DNA of 24,050 nucleotides, from assembly GCA_946481095.1 (NCBI GenBank), contig CAMLML010000072.1, positions 1-24,050 of the forward strand. The letters run 5' to 3'. Made by a program: the position numbers and the translations under genes. Of this stretch, positions 1-7,549 are shown in pieces (the first letter of the stretch is position 1; every line of letters begins with the position of its first letter). The DNA comes from an uncultured Cellvibrio sp. (GTDB taxonomy: Bacteria; Pseudomonadota; Gammaproteobacteria; Pseudomonadales; Cellvibrionaceae). Below the pieces are notes generated by a model. The model was not told where the DNA came from. It saw nothing but the letters and a program-made list of their open reading frames with translations, and searched no databases.

Positions 1-321
1 TGGTCCATGTACGCTGATGTTGCCGATTTTAACGAGTGGAAAAATGGTCGCCGTGCAACCGGAATGACCTTTGCTGCCACAACTTTTTCACAAAAACTCG
101 GCAGTGCAGGCGGCTCTTTTTTAATGCTGTCAGTGTTGGCCGTCATGGGTTATCAAGCAGGAAAAATGCAAGACGGTGCGTCACTGGATAGCATTGTGTA
201 TATGCAAACCTTAGTCCCCGGTTGTTTTGCCTTTTTAACGGCAATAGCATTGGTTTTTTATAATTTGACGGACAAAAAATTGGAAGAAATTCAGCAGGAG
301 TTGAATCAGCAGGAAAGTTAA
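1..321 (+). CDS. GPH-family sugar:cation symporter, C-terminal end (partial)
   Basis: The reading frame is open from the first base (Trp-Ser before the first visible Met), so this is the 3' end of a gene cut by the window edge. The residues MYADVADFNEWKNGRRATGM followed by FSQKLG are typical of the C-terminal half of glycoside-pentoside-hexuronide (MelB-like) inner-membrane symporters, around the loop before the last helices. Two hydrophobic segments follow (about residues 38-50 and 72-88 counted from that Met), then a charged Glu/Gln-rich cytoplasmic tail. The gene lies directly upstream of a GH94 phosphorylase on the same strand, so it probably imports the disaccharide or aldobionic acid which that enzyme splits. 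The substrate itself is inferred only from this neighbour. Confidence 0.85.
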   Translation, partial: WSMYADVADFNEWKNGRRATGMTFAATTFSQKLGSAGGSFLMLSVLAVMGYQAGKMQDGASLDSIVYMQTLVPGCFAFLTAIALVFYNLTDKKLEEIQQELNQQES

Positions 322-344
322 AAACAAACCCCCACTTGTTTTGG

Positions 345-437
345 CCCTCCCTTTGCAAAAAGGAGGCGGGGAGGGATTTGAAATGGCTAACTCATCTTAG
401 ATTTTAAATCCCCCCAGCCCCCTTTTTCAAAGGGGGG
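345..437. repeat. Imperfect long inverted repeat, REP/MITE-like
   Basis: Two arms of about 38 bases face each other: 345-384 and 401-437, separated by 16 bases. Read as the reverse complement, the left arm (ATTT-AAATCCC-CC-GCC-CCTTTTT-CAAAGGG-GG pattern) matches the right arm with only scattered differences. Each arm also contains its own small hairpin, CCTCC with GGAGG and CCCCCTTTTT with AAAGGGGGG. It lies between the symporter and the phosphorylase and could act as a transcription attenuator or mRNA stabiliser. The annotated start of the next gene was moved out of it. A family assignment (REP/BIME or MITE) is inference from structure only. Confidence 0.6.
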
Positions 438-477
438 AATGGTGAGGGTGAAAAATTTGATATTTCAAGAGACAAAA

Positions 478-2835
478 ATGACCAAGGTTTTATTAAATCC
501 CAATAACGATCGTTATGAATTACATTCTCCTACACATATGCCGCGTGCAGCGGGCTTTTTGTGGAATCAACGGATGATGATTCAATCTACTTGCCGTGGT
601 TATGCGGTCGCACAATTTATGCAACCTGAACCAGCAAAGTATTCCTATGCTCCAAATCTGGAAGCAAAAACTTTTATGCAACCGGAACAGCCTTATTATG
701 CGCATCATCCGGGACGTTTTTTTTATCTGAAAGATGAAGAAACCGGTGAAATATTTTCTGCACCTTATGAACCGGTACGTGCAGAATATGAAATTTTTAA
801 TTTTTCTGTGGGCAAAAGTGATTTACGTTGGACTCTGAAGTCACTGGGAATTCAAATTGAATTGTGTTTGTCGCTACCGGTTGAGGATGTGGTGGAGTTG
901 TGGGAAATCAAAATTACCAATCTATCACAGCGCAATCGAAAAATAAGTTTCTATCCTTATTTTCCAGTAGGTTACATGTCATGGATGAATCAATCAGCGG
1001 AATATCGCGATGATTTGGGCGGTATAGTCGCCAACTGTGTTACTCCTTATCAAAAAGTAGCGGACTATTTTAAAAATAAAAATTTTAAAGACAAAACCTT
1101 TTTTATGCATAGCGAGAAGCCAGTTGCATGGGAAGCAAAACAGGAGAGTTTTGAAGGTGAGGGCGGGCTACATAATCCCGATGGTTTGCAACAGGAATTA
1201 TTGGCTTGTGGCGATGCACGTTATGAAACTCCTGCGGCGATTTTGCAATATCGATTGCAACTATCAGCGAATCAACAGCATATATATCGATTTATTTTTG
1301 GCGCTGCATTTGACGATAAAGAAATCCTGCAATTAAAAAATACCTATTTAAGTGAAAGCGGTTTTGCCAAAGCCCAAAAAGAGTATTCCACTTATGTCAA
1401 TTCCGGTAGCGGTTGTGTGCAAATTGAAACGCCGGATGCTGAACTTAATAATTTTGTGAATCATTGGTTGCCACGTCAGGTGTTTTACCACGGCGATGTC
1501 AATCGGTTAACGACTGATCCGCAGACGCGAAATTATTTGCAAGATAATATGGGTATGACTTACATCAAGCCCCAGGTTACTCGTGCTGCGTTTTTACATG
1601 CATTAAGTCAGCAGGAAACAACAGGCGCAATGCCGGATGGTATTTTGTTGGTGGAAGGCGCCGAACTGAAATACATCAATCAAATTCCGCATACAGACCA
1701 TTGTGTTTGGTTGCCGGTTTGTTTGAAAGCTTATCTCGACGAAACCAATGATTACGCGATATTGCAAGAAATGATTGCGGGCCACGATGGTAAAACTCTA
1801 TCCGTATTTGACCGTATTACTGCTGCCATGCGTTGGTTGTTAAGCGCGCGCGATTATCGTGGTTTGAGTTTTATTGCGCAGGGTGATTGGTGTGACCCGA
1901 TGAATATGGTGGGTTACAAAGGTAAAGGCGTTTCCGGTTGGTTATCGGTGGCAACGGCTTATGCATTAAATTTGTGGTCTGATGTTTGTCGTCACCAGCA
2001 GCAAGAAAATCTTGCCGCTGAAATGACAAAAGGCGCAGAGGAAATTAATCAATCAGTAAACCGTTATTTGTGGGACGGTGAATGGTTTGGTCGCGGAATT
2101 ACTGATGATGATGTCGTGTTTGGTATCAGCAAAGATAAAGAGGGTCGCATTTTTTTGAATCCGCAAAGCTGGGCAATTTTGGCAGGTGCAGCCAAGGATG
2201 ATCAGCGTAAAAAGATGTTGGCCGCAATCGAAACGCAATTGGAAACTCCTTATGGTGTTGTGATGCTGGCTCCGGCGTATACGGCAATGCGTGATGACGT
2301 GGGTCGCGTAACACAAAAACATCCAGGATCTGCAGAAAATGGTTCTGTTTATAATCATGCTGCAGTTTTTTATATTTACAGTCTTTATACAATTACTGAA
2401 AAAGATCGTGCTTATAAATTGTTGCGACAAATGATTCCCGGGCCAAATCAGGGCGATTATTTACAACGTGGGCAGCTTCCTGTTTTTATTCCCAATTATT
2501 ATCGTGGTGCGTATCACCAATATCCACGTACAGCTGGACGTTCAAGTCAGTTGTTTAATACGGGAACTGTGTCCTGGTTTTATAGATGTCTGGTTGAAGG
2601 ATTATTGGGTTTGCAGGGGTGTGTTGATGGTTTGAATGTAAATCCCCAATTGCCTTCTGATTGGCAATTTGCCAAAGCCAAGCGCCAATTCCGTGGTGCA
2701 GAATTTGATGTGAGTATTAAACGTTCAGCTGTTACATCGATTGAAGTTTATTGTGAGTCCCAACGAATACCGGGTGGTTGTATTCGAAATATTGAAGCTG
2801 GAAAAAAATATTCTGTAGAAGTACTTATTCCTTAA
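478..2835 (+). CDS. GH94 phosphorylase, probable cellobionic acid phosphorylase
   Basis: A 785-residue GH94 protein: an N-terminal beta-sandwich domain to about residue 270, a helical linker, and an (alpha/alpha)6 barrel holding the GDWCDPMN motif, whose second Asp (about residue 473) is the expected general acid. The motif [14 protein letters not shown] is the GH94 phosphate/sugar-site segment. GH94 enzymes phosphorolyse beta-glucosides to alpha-glucose 1-phosphate. Overall length and an Arg-x3-Lys pair (about residues 610 and 614) just before HPGSAENG match what I recall for the carboxylate-binding residues of Saccharophagus cellobionic acid phosphorylase, so that substrate is favoured over cellobiose or cellodextrin. 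The product would be gluconate plus glucose 1-phosphate. I chose Met at 478 ([20 protein letters not shown]) because the earlier in-frame ATG at 439 sits at the edge of the inverted repeat and has no ribosome site. The upstream symporter probably supplies the substrate. Confidence 0.85.
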   Translation: MTKVLLNPNNDRYELHSPTHMPRAAGFLWNQRMMIQSTCRGYAVAQFMQPEPAKYSYAPNLEAKTFMQPEQPYYAHHPGRFFYLKDEETGEIFSAPYEPVRAEYEIFNFSVGKSDLRWTLKSLGIQIELCLSLPVEDVVELWEIKITNLSQRNRKISFYPYFPVGYMSWMNQSAEYRDDLGGIVANCVTPYQKVADYFKNKNFKDKTFFMHSEKPVAWEAKQESFEGEGGLHNPDGLQQELLACGDARYETPAAILQYRLQLSANQQHIYRFIFGAAFDDKEILQLKNTYLSESGFAKAQKEYSTYVNSGSGCVQIETPDAELNNFVNHWLPRQVFYHGDVNRLTTDPQTRNYLQDNMGMTYIKPQVTRAAFLHALSQQETTGAMPDGILLVEGAELKYINQIPHTDHCVWLPVCLKAYLDETNDYAILQEMIAGHDGKTLSVFDRITAAMRWLLSARDYRGLSFIAQGDWCDPMNMVGYKGKGVSGWLSVATAYALNLWSDVCRHQQQENLAAEMTKGAEEINQSVNRYLWDGEWFGRGITDDDVVFGISKDKEGRIFLNPQSWAILAGAAKDDQRKKMLAAIETQLETPYGVVMLAPAYTAMRDDVGRVTQKHPGSAENGSVYNHAAVFYIYSLYTITEKDRAYKLLRQMIPGPNQGDYLQRGQLPVFIPNYYRGAYHQYPRTAGRSSQLFNTGTVSWFYRCLVEGLLGLQGCVDGLNVNPQLPSDWQFAKAKRQFRGAEFDVSIKRSAVTSIEVYCESQRIPGGCIRNIEAGKKYSVEVLIP

Positions 2836-2856
2836 CGAGCCAATTTCTTTGCAAAT

Positions 2857-2886
2857 AAAAAAAGGACGCGTAATGCGTCCTTTTTT
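2857..2886. terminator. Bidirectional rho-independent terminator
   Basis: A run of seven A, stem GGACGC (2864-2869), loop GTAAT, stem GCGTCC (2875-2880), then a run of six T. The A and T runs extend the stem and supply a U-tract on either strand. It sits between two convergent genes, the GH94 phosphorylase and the histone-tail gene, and would terminate both. Confidence 0.85.
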
Positions 2887-2902
2887 ATCAAGATCACAGT
2901 GA

Positions 2903-4045
2903 TTATTTCTTTTTGGTGGCAGCTTTTGGTTTTGCAGTAGCTTTTGCGGTGGTCTTTGCAACTGTTTTAGCCGCAGGCTTGGCGGCTTTAGCTGCAGGTT
3001 TTGCTGCTGCTTTGGTTGTTTTAGTAGCAGGTTTTGCAGCTGCTTTGGTTGCAGGTTTTGCCACTGCCTTGGTTGTTTTTGCAGCGGGTTTTGCGGCTGC
3101 TTTGGTTGCAGGTTTTGCTGCTGCCTTGGTTGTTTTTGCAGCGGGTTTTGCAGCTGCTTTGGTTGCAGGTTTTGCGGCTGCTTTAGTTGTTTTTGCAGCA
3201 GGTTTTGCAGCTGCTTTGGTTGCAGGTTTCGCTGCTGCCTTGGTTGCTTTGGCAGCGGGTTTTGCAGCTGCTTTGGTTGCAGGTTTCGCTGCTGCCTTGG
3301 TTGTTTTGGCAGCGGGTTTTGCAGCTGCTTTGGTCGCAGGTTTTGCTGCTGCCTTGGTTGTTTTGGCAGCGGGTTTTGCGGCTGCTTTGGTTGCAGGTTT
3401 TGCTGCTGCTTTGGCTTTAGCTTCAGGTTTTGTTTCGGTTTTGACAGCTTTTTCTTTAACAGCTTTTGGAGCTGCTTTTTTGGCGGGTTTCTTTTCTACC
3501 TTGATTGTACTGGTTACTTCCGTGGCTGCTTCAGCGACAGGAGCAGGTACTGGCGCTGGTGCTGCAGGAGCGGGTACTGGCGGTGTCTCTTCAACTTGGG
3601 GATTAACTGTAGTATTCACGATAGTTTTTGCCTCTGAAGTTATCTGTGGTGTGGTTTGGGAAACGGTTTGAACTGAACTCGAAGGTTTAACACTCATACT
3701 TGCAATCTGCTGATCTTCATTTGATGCGGGTTTCTTTGAAGACTTTGATTTGGATCTTGATTTATTTGGGGCAGATCCATTTTTTGATTTCACTATGGAC
3801 AGGTATTTCATCCAGGCTTGCTCGATTGGGCTTTTGGGTGAGCTTTGATTATTGATCACTTTTAACAGGTGTAAATCGTCAGCTGTTGGATTTGAGACTT
3901 CGTCCATACTTAGTGCATTGATAAACACGCCATGTTTTTTCACCAAGCGAGCTTGTACATCTGATAAACCACCTTTTTCAAAACCGTCAGGAAAATTAAC
4001 AGCATCCATATACGTTTGTTTAAGGTAGTGTTCACGCGGCAACAT
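2903..4045 (-). CDS. DUF413 (MaoP/YifE-like) protein with histone H1-like KPAAK tail
   Basis: 380 residues in three parts. Residues about 12-88 match DUF413 (E. coli MaoP/YifE): YMDAVNFPDGFEKGG, the KHG segment, and the ending PIEQAWMKYLSIVK parallel YFDNKHYPRGF, ERHG and AERVWSKYM. Residues 89-185 are a Ser/Lys then Pro/Ala/Val linker. Residues 186-380 are almost only Lys, Ala, Pro and Thr, built of 19-residue units (KAAAKPATKAAAKPAAKTT) like histone H1 tails and AlgP. MaoP acts in E. coli Ori macrodomain organisation; the tail should bind DNA non-specifically, so a nucleoid-associated role is inferred. I chose the start at 4045 because GGAG lies 8 bases upstream; earlier in-frame Met codons at 4144 and 4075 lack a ribosome site and precede the conserved domain. 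It is the last chromosomal-looking gene before the ICE. Confidence 0.8.
   Translation of the reverse strand: MLPREHYLKQTYMDAVNFPDGFEKGGLSDVQARLVKKHGVFINALSMDEVSNPTADDLHLLKVINNQSSPKSPIEQAWMKYLSIVKSKNGSAPNKSRSKSKSSKKPASNEDQQIASMSVKPSSSVQTVSQTTPQITSEAKTIVNTTVNPQVEETPPVPAPAAPAPVPAPVAEAATEVTSTIKVEKKPAKKAAPKAVKEKAVKTETKPEAKAKAAAKPATKAAAKPAAKTTKAAAKPATKAAAKPAAKTTKAAAKPATKAAAKPAAKATKAAAKPATKAAAKPAAKTTKAAAKPATKAAAKPAAKTTKAAAKPATKAAAKPAAKTTKAVAKPATKAAAKPATKTTKAAAKPAAKAAKPAAKTVAKTTAKATAKPKAATKKK
3014..3412 (-). repeat. Seven 57-bp tandem repeats inside the histone-tail gene
   Basis: Residues 212-344 of the gene consist of seven consecutive 19-residue units with very few substitutions (KTT to KAT in unit 3, KAA to KAV and PAA to PAT in unit 7). 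At DNA level this is a 57-bp in-frame tandem array, prone to slippage or recombination that would change tail length by whole units without shifting the frame. Confidence 0.9.
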
Positions 4046-4147
4046 AGGATTGTCTCCATCATGAATGTGCGCCATGAGCAATAGGAACTTACCAATGATG
4101 GCAATTTGCTTCCTTGATGCGCAGTTATTGTTGTTGATAGCCAACCA

Positions 4148-4176
4148 ATTATAGATCAGCCATTAGCAAATCGATG
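4148..4176 (-). promoter_or_regulatory. Possible promoter of the DUF413/histone-tail gene
   Basis: On the minus strand there is a perfect TATAAT (4153-4148) with a weak -35 (CATCGA, 4176-4171) at 17 bases spacing. Transcription would start near 4141, leaving a leader of about 95 bases before the Met at 4045. This agrees with that start and argues against the upstream Met at 4144. The -35 match is poor, so this is tentative. Confidence 0.35.
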
Positions 4177-4276
4177 CCGAAGATAATCTCTTTTTAGATG
4201 AGTGTATAGAGGGAATTGCATTAAAAGAAATAAAAAAACCGCACTATGTCTGTCTTTTCTCGATCTTGACATTCAG

Positions 4277-4295
4277 CCCCGGTATTTTACCGGGG
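4277..4295. other. Strong GC-rich hairpin between histone-tail gene and integrase
   Basis: Perfect 8-bp stem CCCCGGTA / TACCGGGG with a TTT loop. On the plus strand a T-rich stretch (4301-4310) follows but is not immediately adjacent; on the minus strand, the direction of the integrase message, no T-run follows. It could be a weak terminator for the integrase transcript or a recombination-related structure. Confidence 0.45.
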
Positions 4296-4437
4296 TCGGT
4301 TCCTCTTTTTCCAAGCAACTGAGTGATTACCTGTACCACCCCGGTTGTCATTAAGAATTGTCACTTAGCGCAGCGAATACATTTCAATTTTCTCCGCTGT
4401 CTTTTTTATAATCGTTTTAAATTTTCATCCTGTCAAC

Positions 4438-5343
4438 TTATTTGGACAAACATTCCAGGGCAGCCGCCAATCGATGTAGCTGCGGACGCACATAATTTCG
4501 CGTCATTTCCAGCCTCGAATGCCCTAAAATGAGCTGTACTGCAAACAAATCAGGATGCCCTTCCGTAGGGTTACAGAGTTCGGTGGCAACCGTATGCCTA
4601 AATCGATTTGGCGATACATTGAATCCAATCCGGTCACTCAAGCGTTTGAAATATTGCGATATCTGATCAGGCTTGGTGTTAGGTGTCCCTGTCTTTTTGT
4701 ATGACGTACTAACAGACGTTATCGAAAATACATAATCTTCGTCTGTCAATTGTCTCTTAAGCGTGCGTTCGTAACGCGCCAGAAAAGTAATCAAAACATC
4801 CTTCAATTCGCTGTGCATCGGGATCGTCCAGGCTTTTTTATTTTTTGATCCGTCGGATGAATAAAAAATGACCTCCTGTTCAAAATCAAGATCCCTGATC
4901 TTAAGCGTTACCAACTGTTGTGTTCTCATTCCTGTATACCGAAACGTCAAAAAAACCGTATGCCAGAACCATGGCAAAATGTAGCCCTCTATCCCTTGTG
5001 AAATATAACGAATCTCTTCCAGTGACAGGGGTTTGAATTGGTGGGTTTTGACCACTTTCGAATACTCGATCTTGTTAAAATAATTTTCGTTTACGTATCC
5101 TTTTTTAACAGCATAATTAAATATGATTCGAAGCTGTTTGACGTAACCATTCCAGGTAATCGCCCTGACACATTTGATGCTTTCGGTTCGAAATTTGATT
5201 ACAGATTGTTCTGAAAACTGATCGAGTGTTGTGATATTGCCACGTAAAATAAATACATTCATGCATGTGCGATAACGTTTGTCAGATATCGCATTGTAAG
5301 AATGGGAAAGAATAAATTCTTCGACGAGGGATTTTAATTGCAT
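4438..5343 (-). CDS. Tyrosine recombinase (phage-type integrase)
   Basis: 301 residues: an N-terminal core-binding (SAM-like) domain to about residue 95 and a C-terminal catalytic domain. Visible catalytic positions are Arg140 in TGMRTQQL, Lys169/170 in SKNKKAW, Arg249 in NRFRHT, His275 in LGHSRLEMT and the nucleophile Tyr284 in TRNYV. The His of the usual HxxR box is Asn246 here. It would catalyse integration and excision of the element. A ribosome site AGGAG lies 10 bases before the ATG. It is far shorter than the roughly 650-residue P4-type integrases of ICEclc-like elements, so it is either an alternative integrase of this ICE or a separate insertion. It probably has its own promoter (5396-5423). 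It lies at the chromosome-facing edge, as expected for an ICE integrase. Confidence 0.88.
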   Translation of the reverse strand: MQLKSLVEEFILSHSYNAISDKRYRTCMNVFILRGNITTLDQFSEQSVIKFRTESIKCVRAITWNGYVKQLRIIFNYAVKKGYVNENYFNKIEYSKVVKTHQFKPLSLEEIRYISQGIEGYILPWFWHTVFLTFRYTGMRTQQLVTLKIRDLDFEQEVIFYSSDGSKNKKAWTIPMHSELKDVLITFLARYERTLKRQLTDEDYVFSITSVSTSYKKTGTPNTKPDQISQYFKRLSDRIGFNVSPNRFRHTVATELCNPTEGHPDLFAVQLILGHSRLEMTRNYVRPQLHRLAAALECLSK

Positions 5344-5395
5344 TAAACATTTGCTCCTGCATGGCCAAAATACGGGTCAACCTTGGACGAGCGCC

Positions 5396-5423
5396 ATTAT
5401 CTACAGATTGACGTCGTGATCAA
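5396..5423 (-). promoter_or_regulatory. Likely integrase promoter
   Basis: Read on the minus strand: -35 TTGATC (5423-5418, 4 of 6 consensus bases), 16-base spacer, -10 GATAAT (5401-5396, 5 of 6). Start of transcription would be near 5390, about 47 bases before the integrase ATG. The -35 lies inside the left GTGATCAA repeat, so a repressor or activator binding that word would affect it directly. Confidence 0.5.
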
Positions 5424-5432
5424 CGTTAAAAT

Positions 5433-5448
5433 TGTGATCAATTTCACA
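5433..5448. promoter_or_regulatory. CRP/Vfr-type binding site
   Basis: TGTGA-TCAATT-TCACA, perfect half-sites with the 6-base spacing of the CRP consensus, in an A/T-flanked context. The centre is about 50 bases upstream of the inferred integrase start, not the textbook -41.5 or -61.5. The only nearby gene it could control is the integrase. Assignment is by consensus only. Confidence 0.6.
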
Positions 5449-5632
5449 TGGAAATAATCGGTTATAATTACCAAAATACGCATGGCGCATGAATAAACGG
5501 AAATTGAATTTGTTTTATTTTTTCGATTCAAGCATTTTCACTACCCTCCTGTTTTTTGCAAAATTTAGTGTGTTTTCTGTAGAGCTTCGTCAATGCGTAG
5601 ATTGCATTCGCAAATAGTATTGTTCGATTTCA

Positions 5633-7549
5633 TTATTCATCCGATGACGTCACTGTATCTTCCAGATTCCGGATCAAAAATTTGTTCTTCTTGGGTATTG
5701 GCATACCCTCTTCATAAAATACGTTGAAGGGAAACAGGTATCCGTTGATTTTGGTTTTCCGATTTTTTCCAGACACCCAATAGGGATGGATATTCAGATC
5801 GCCATTTCTGATATGAAGTTTGAGCGTATTAATACGCCTCACAAAATTTTTATGTTTATCGGGTGATATACCGTGACGCATCAAAAATGTTTTAAAAATA
5901 GAGGGGGCAACTACAAATACACCCTCTTCGGCAATATGGACTTCTGCCGTGGGATTGTTAATTAAAATGGTTTTTTCTATCAAACCACGACGCAACCAAT
6001 TGATAAAACGATGAGCGGCATCTGCCTCTGCATAATCAAATAGAGGTTGTAATGGCATAGTGTCAGCATAAACATTCACGGTTTTGTTTACGCCAGATTC
6101 CGATTTTGTTTTTGTCGTTTCCTTTCCAGATTCCTTTCGTAATTTTTCCAATATGCCTGCTGAATGGTGTTCAGCGTCCATCGCCGTGTCTTGCGAATGG
6201 CTACCATTTTCCACTGCAGTTTCTGCTGCAGCATCCGGAATGATTTTTTCAATTTCCTCAGCAGTTTCAGGTGGCTTGTGATCAGTATCTGATTCAGCGT
6301 CAGTTTTTCCGATCATCCTCTGCTCATCAGCATCCAATATTATTTTTTCATTTTCTAACGTTGGCCTGATTGGAATAACAGTATCTTGTGAACTCACATC
6401 AGGCTCTGGTTCATTCGCCTGAGCGATTTCAATTTTTCCTTCGAAGGGGGGAAAGCTTTTTGTCGGTGTTATCAGTCTCCGGACTTCAAATTTTAAGCAA
6501 GTAAATTTATGGCTATAGTTTCCGGAGCCATCCTCGTTTTTTCCGTTTCCAGCGCTGACTTTGATAGACCAAATTGCCTTGCCATCCTCTGTGGGAATGG
6601 CATATCCATGTTCCTGCAGCATGTCGTAAATTCGTAATGGATCCTGTGGCAGGTTCCGTAATCCCTGGGCATTCAATTCCTGAATTAATTTCTCAACCAG
6701 TGGCCTGCACACAAAATAAATAAATTCTCCTTCAATCCAGGCCATGCCGCCGTTTTGATTGACTTTAACAACGCCTGACATGAGTAAATGTCTAACCTGA
6801 TTGATGTAACGTTCAATAGCGGGAATCTGATTACTGAATCGTTCAGTGGATGAAGGAAGCTGCAGATCGCGCGCAGTGGATTCGCCATCGGCAAATTCAA
6901 TAATGCTGCCAATCATTCCCGATTCGTAACGGTCGCCCCATAAAAAATTAATCAGGGGTTTCATAATGTGGGGTGCACTGATCAGCCAGGCCTGTGCATA
7001 CGCCGGTAATAACGCACTCAAGTGCAATACCGATAATTGTTCGTGATAACGGTATGCTGACGGCTCAAAAACTACCTGATAACCCAACACAGTTTTATCC
7101 TGAAGCAGCTGCTCCAGATTTTGTGCCAGCGGACAAAAATACCGGTTAACACCGGTTGATCTAATGACGTTCAGGCGAATGGATGACGACAATTTTCCAA
7201 TGTCATGCAATAAACAACCGGTGACAATAGCGAACGTCCAAATGTGTCGTTGACGATTGATTTCTTCCACACTGCCGCCAATCGGCAGTTGTAAGCCCCG
7301 TCGTTTTTTTAAGGCAATTCTGAGCACATCCAGTGTATGTTTGATCAAACCACCAGGCCCTGCATGATGGTGAGATTGACTGGCCGGTGCCAGCTGTACC
7401 CATTCGGCAAATTTGCAAATTGGTTCATACACCAATTGCTCAAATGCACTGGCTTCAAGACTGGCCAGTTGTCGTAGTTCTGAAAATTCAGAATCAATTT
7501 TTAACGATTTGAAAAGCGCATCAGCTTTCAGGAAAGACAATAACTTCAT
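5633..7549 (-). CDS. traI: MobH-family conjugative relaxase TraI
   Basis: 638 residues. The N-terminal TraI_2 domain (about 10-320) has the MobH signature: His60-His62 followed by AGPGGLIKHTLDV (His71) and then GCLLHDIGK (His115, Asp116), an HD-type metal site. A low-complexity acidic linker (about 370-490) joins it to a C-terminal TraI_2_C domain that includes FINWLRRGL and the ending NGYLFPFNVFY, likely the DNA-binding part. It should nick the transferred strand at oriT and pilot it to the channel. MobH relaxases are typical of SXT, R27 and PFGI-1 class elements. Its ATG overlaps the stop of the 125-residue gene upstream as ATGA, so the two are translationally coupled. It faces away from traD, with the repeat-rich candidate oriT on its upstream side. 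Confidence 0.92.
   Translation of the reverse strand: MKLLSFLKADALFKSLKIDSEFSELRQLASLEASAFEQLVYEPICKFAEWVQLAPASQSHHHAGPGGLIKHTLDVLRIALKKRRGLQLPIGGSVEEINRQRHIWTFAIVTGCLLHDIGKLSSSIRLNVIRSTGVNRYFCPLAQNLEQLLQDKTVLGYQVVFEPSAYRYHEQLSVLHLSALLPAYAQAWLISAPHIMKPLINFLWGDRYESGMIGSIIEFADGESTARDLQLPSSTERFSNQIPAIERYINQVRHLLMSGVVKVNQNGGMAWIEGEFIYFVCRPLVEKLIQELNAQGLRNLPQDPLRIYDMLQEHGYAIPTEDGKAIWSIKVSAGNGKNEDGSGNYSHKFTCLKFEVRRLITPTKSFPPFEGKIEIAQANEPEPDVSSQDTVIPIRPTLENEKIILDADEQRMIGKTDAESDTDHKPPETAEEIEKIIPDAAAETAVENGSHSQDTAMDAEHHSAGILEKLRKESGKETTKTKSESGVNKTVNVYADTMPLQPLFDYAEADAAHRFINWLRRGLIEKTILINNPTAEVHIAEEGVFVVAPSIFKTFLMRHGISPDKHKNFVRRINTLKLHIRNGDLNIHPYWVSGKNRKTKINGYLFPFNVFYEEGMPIPKKNKFLIRNLEDTVTSSDE

Larger units (their letters stand above)
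4046..4437. other. Chromosome/ICE boundary region, candidate att area
   Basis: No convincing gene in 392 bases. It holds the leader and promoter of the histone-tail gene, a strong hairpin (4277-4295), and several copies of a TTGTCA-like word: TTGACATT at 4266, TTGTCATT at 4345, TTGTCACT at 4358 and CTGTCAAC at 4430. CCCCGGT occurs both in the hairpin and at 4339. Because chromosomal-type genes lie to the left and the integrase immediately to the right, the attachment site probably falls here. I see no tRNA gene or 3' tRNA fragment, so the usual tRNA-type att cannot be claimed. Confidence 0.4.
5344..5632. other. Integrase/traI intergenic region
   Basis: 289 bases without a supported gene. From the integrase side it holds the ribosome site, a likely minus-strand promoter (5396-5423), two GTGATCAA direct repeats 18 bases apart (5416-5423, 5434-5441), a CRP-type palindrome (5433-5448), a plus-strand TATAAT (5463-5468), a seven-codon mini-frame with a strong ribosome site (5515-5550) and a weak AATGC/GCATT inverted repeat near 5591. 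No clear terminator for traI is visible. Confidence 0.5.

Noticed and set aside
439..477. Upstream ATG start for the GH94 phosphorylase
   Set aside because: It lies at the edge of the inverted repeat and adds 13 residues ([13 protein letters not shown]) before the conserved N-terminus.
3014..3412. CRISPR-like regular repeats
   Set aside because: The units are directly adjacent, in frame and coding, with no spacers.
2913..3671. 252-residue plus-strand Ala/Val/Gly/Phe-rich frame
   Set aside because: It is the antisense shadow of the KPAAK repeats of the histone-tail gene; the repeated unit keeps several frames open.
4046..4144. Earlier starts (4144, 4075) for the DUF413/histone-tail gene
   Set aside because: No ribosome site at either, and a TATAAT at 4148-4153 would start transcription too late for the first; the Met at 4045 has GGAG at 8 bases.
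4277..4295. Hairpin called as a firm rho-independent terminator
   Set aside because: The stem is strong, but no T-run directly follows on either strand, so it is listed only as a hairpin.
4383..4412. Plus-strand promoter with TATAAT at 4407
   Set aside because: The -35 is poor and it would only transcribe antisense to the integrase.
4046..4437. tRNA gene or 3' tRNA fragment as ICE target
   Set aside because: No cloverleaf, T-loop or CCA-type end could be recognised on either strand.
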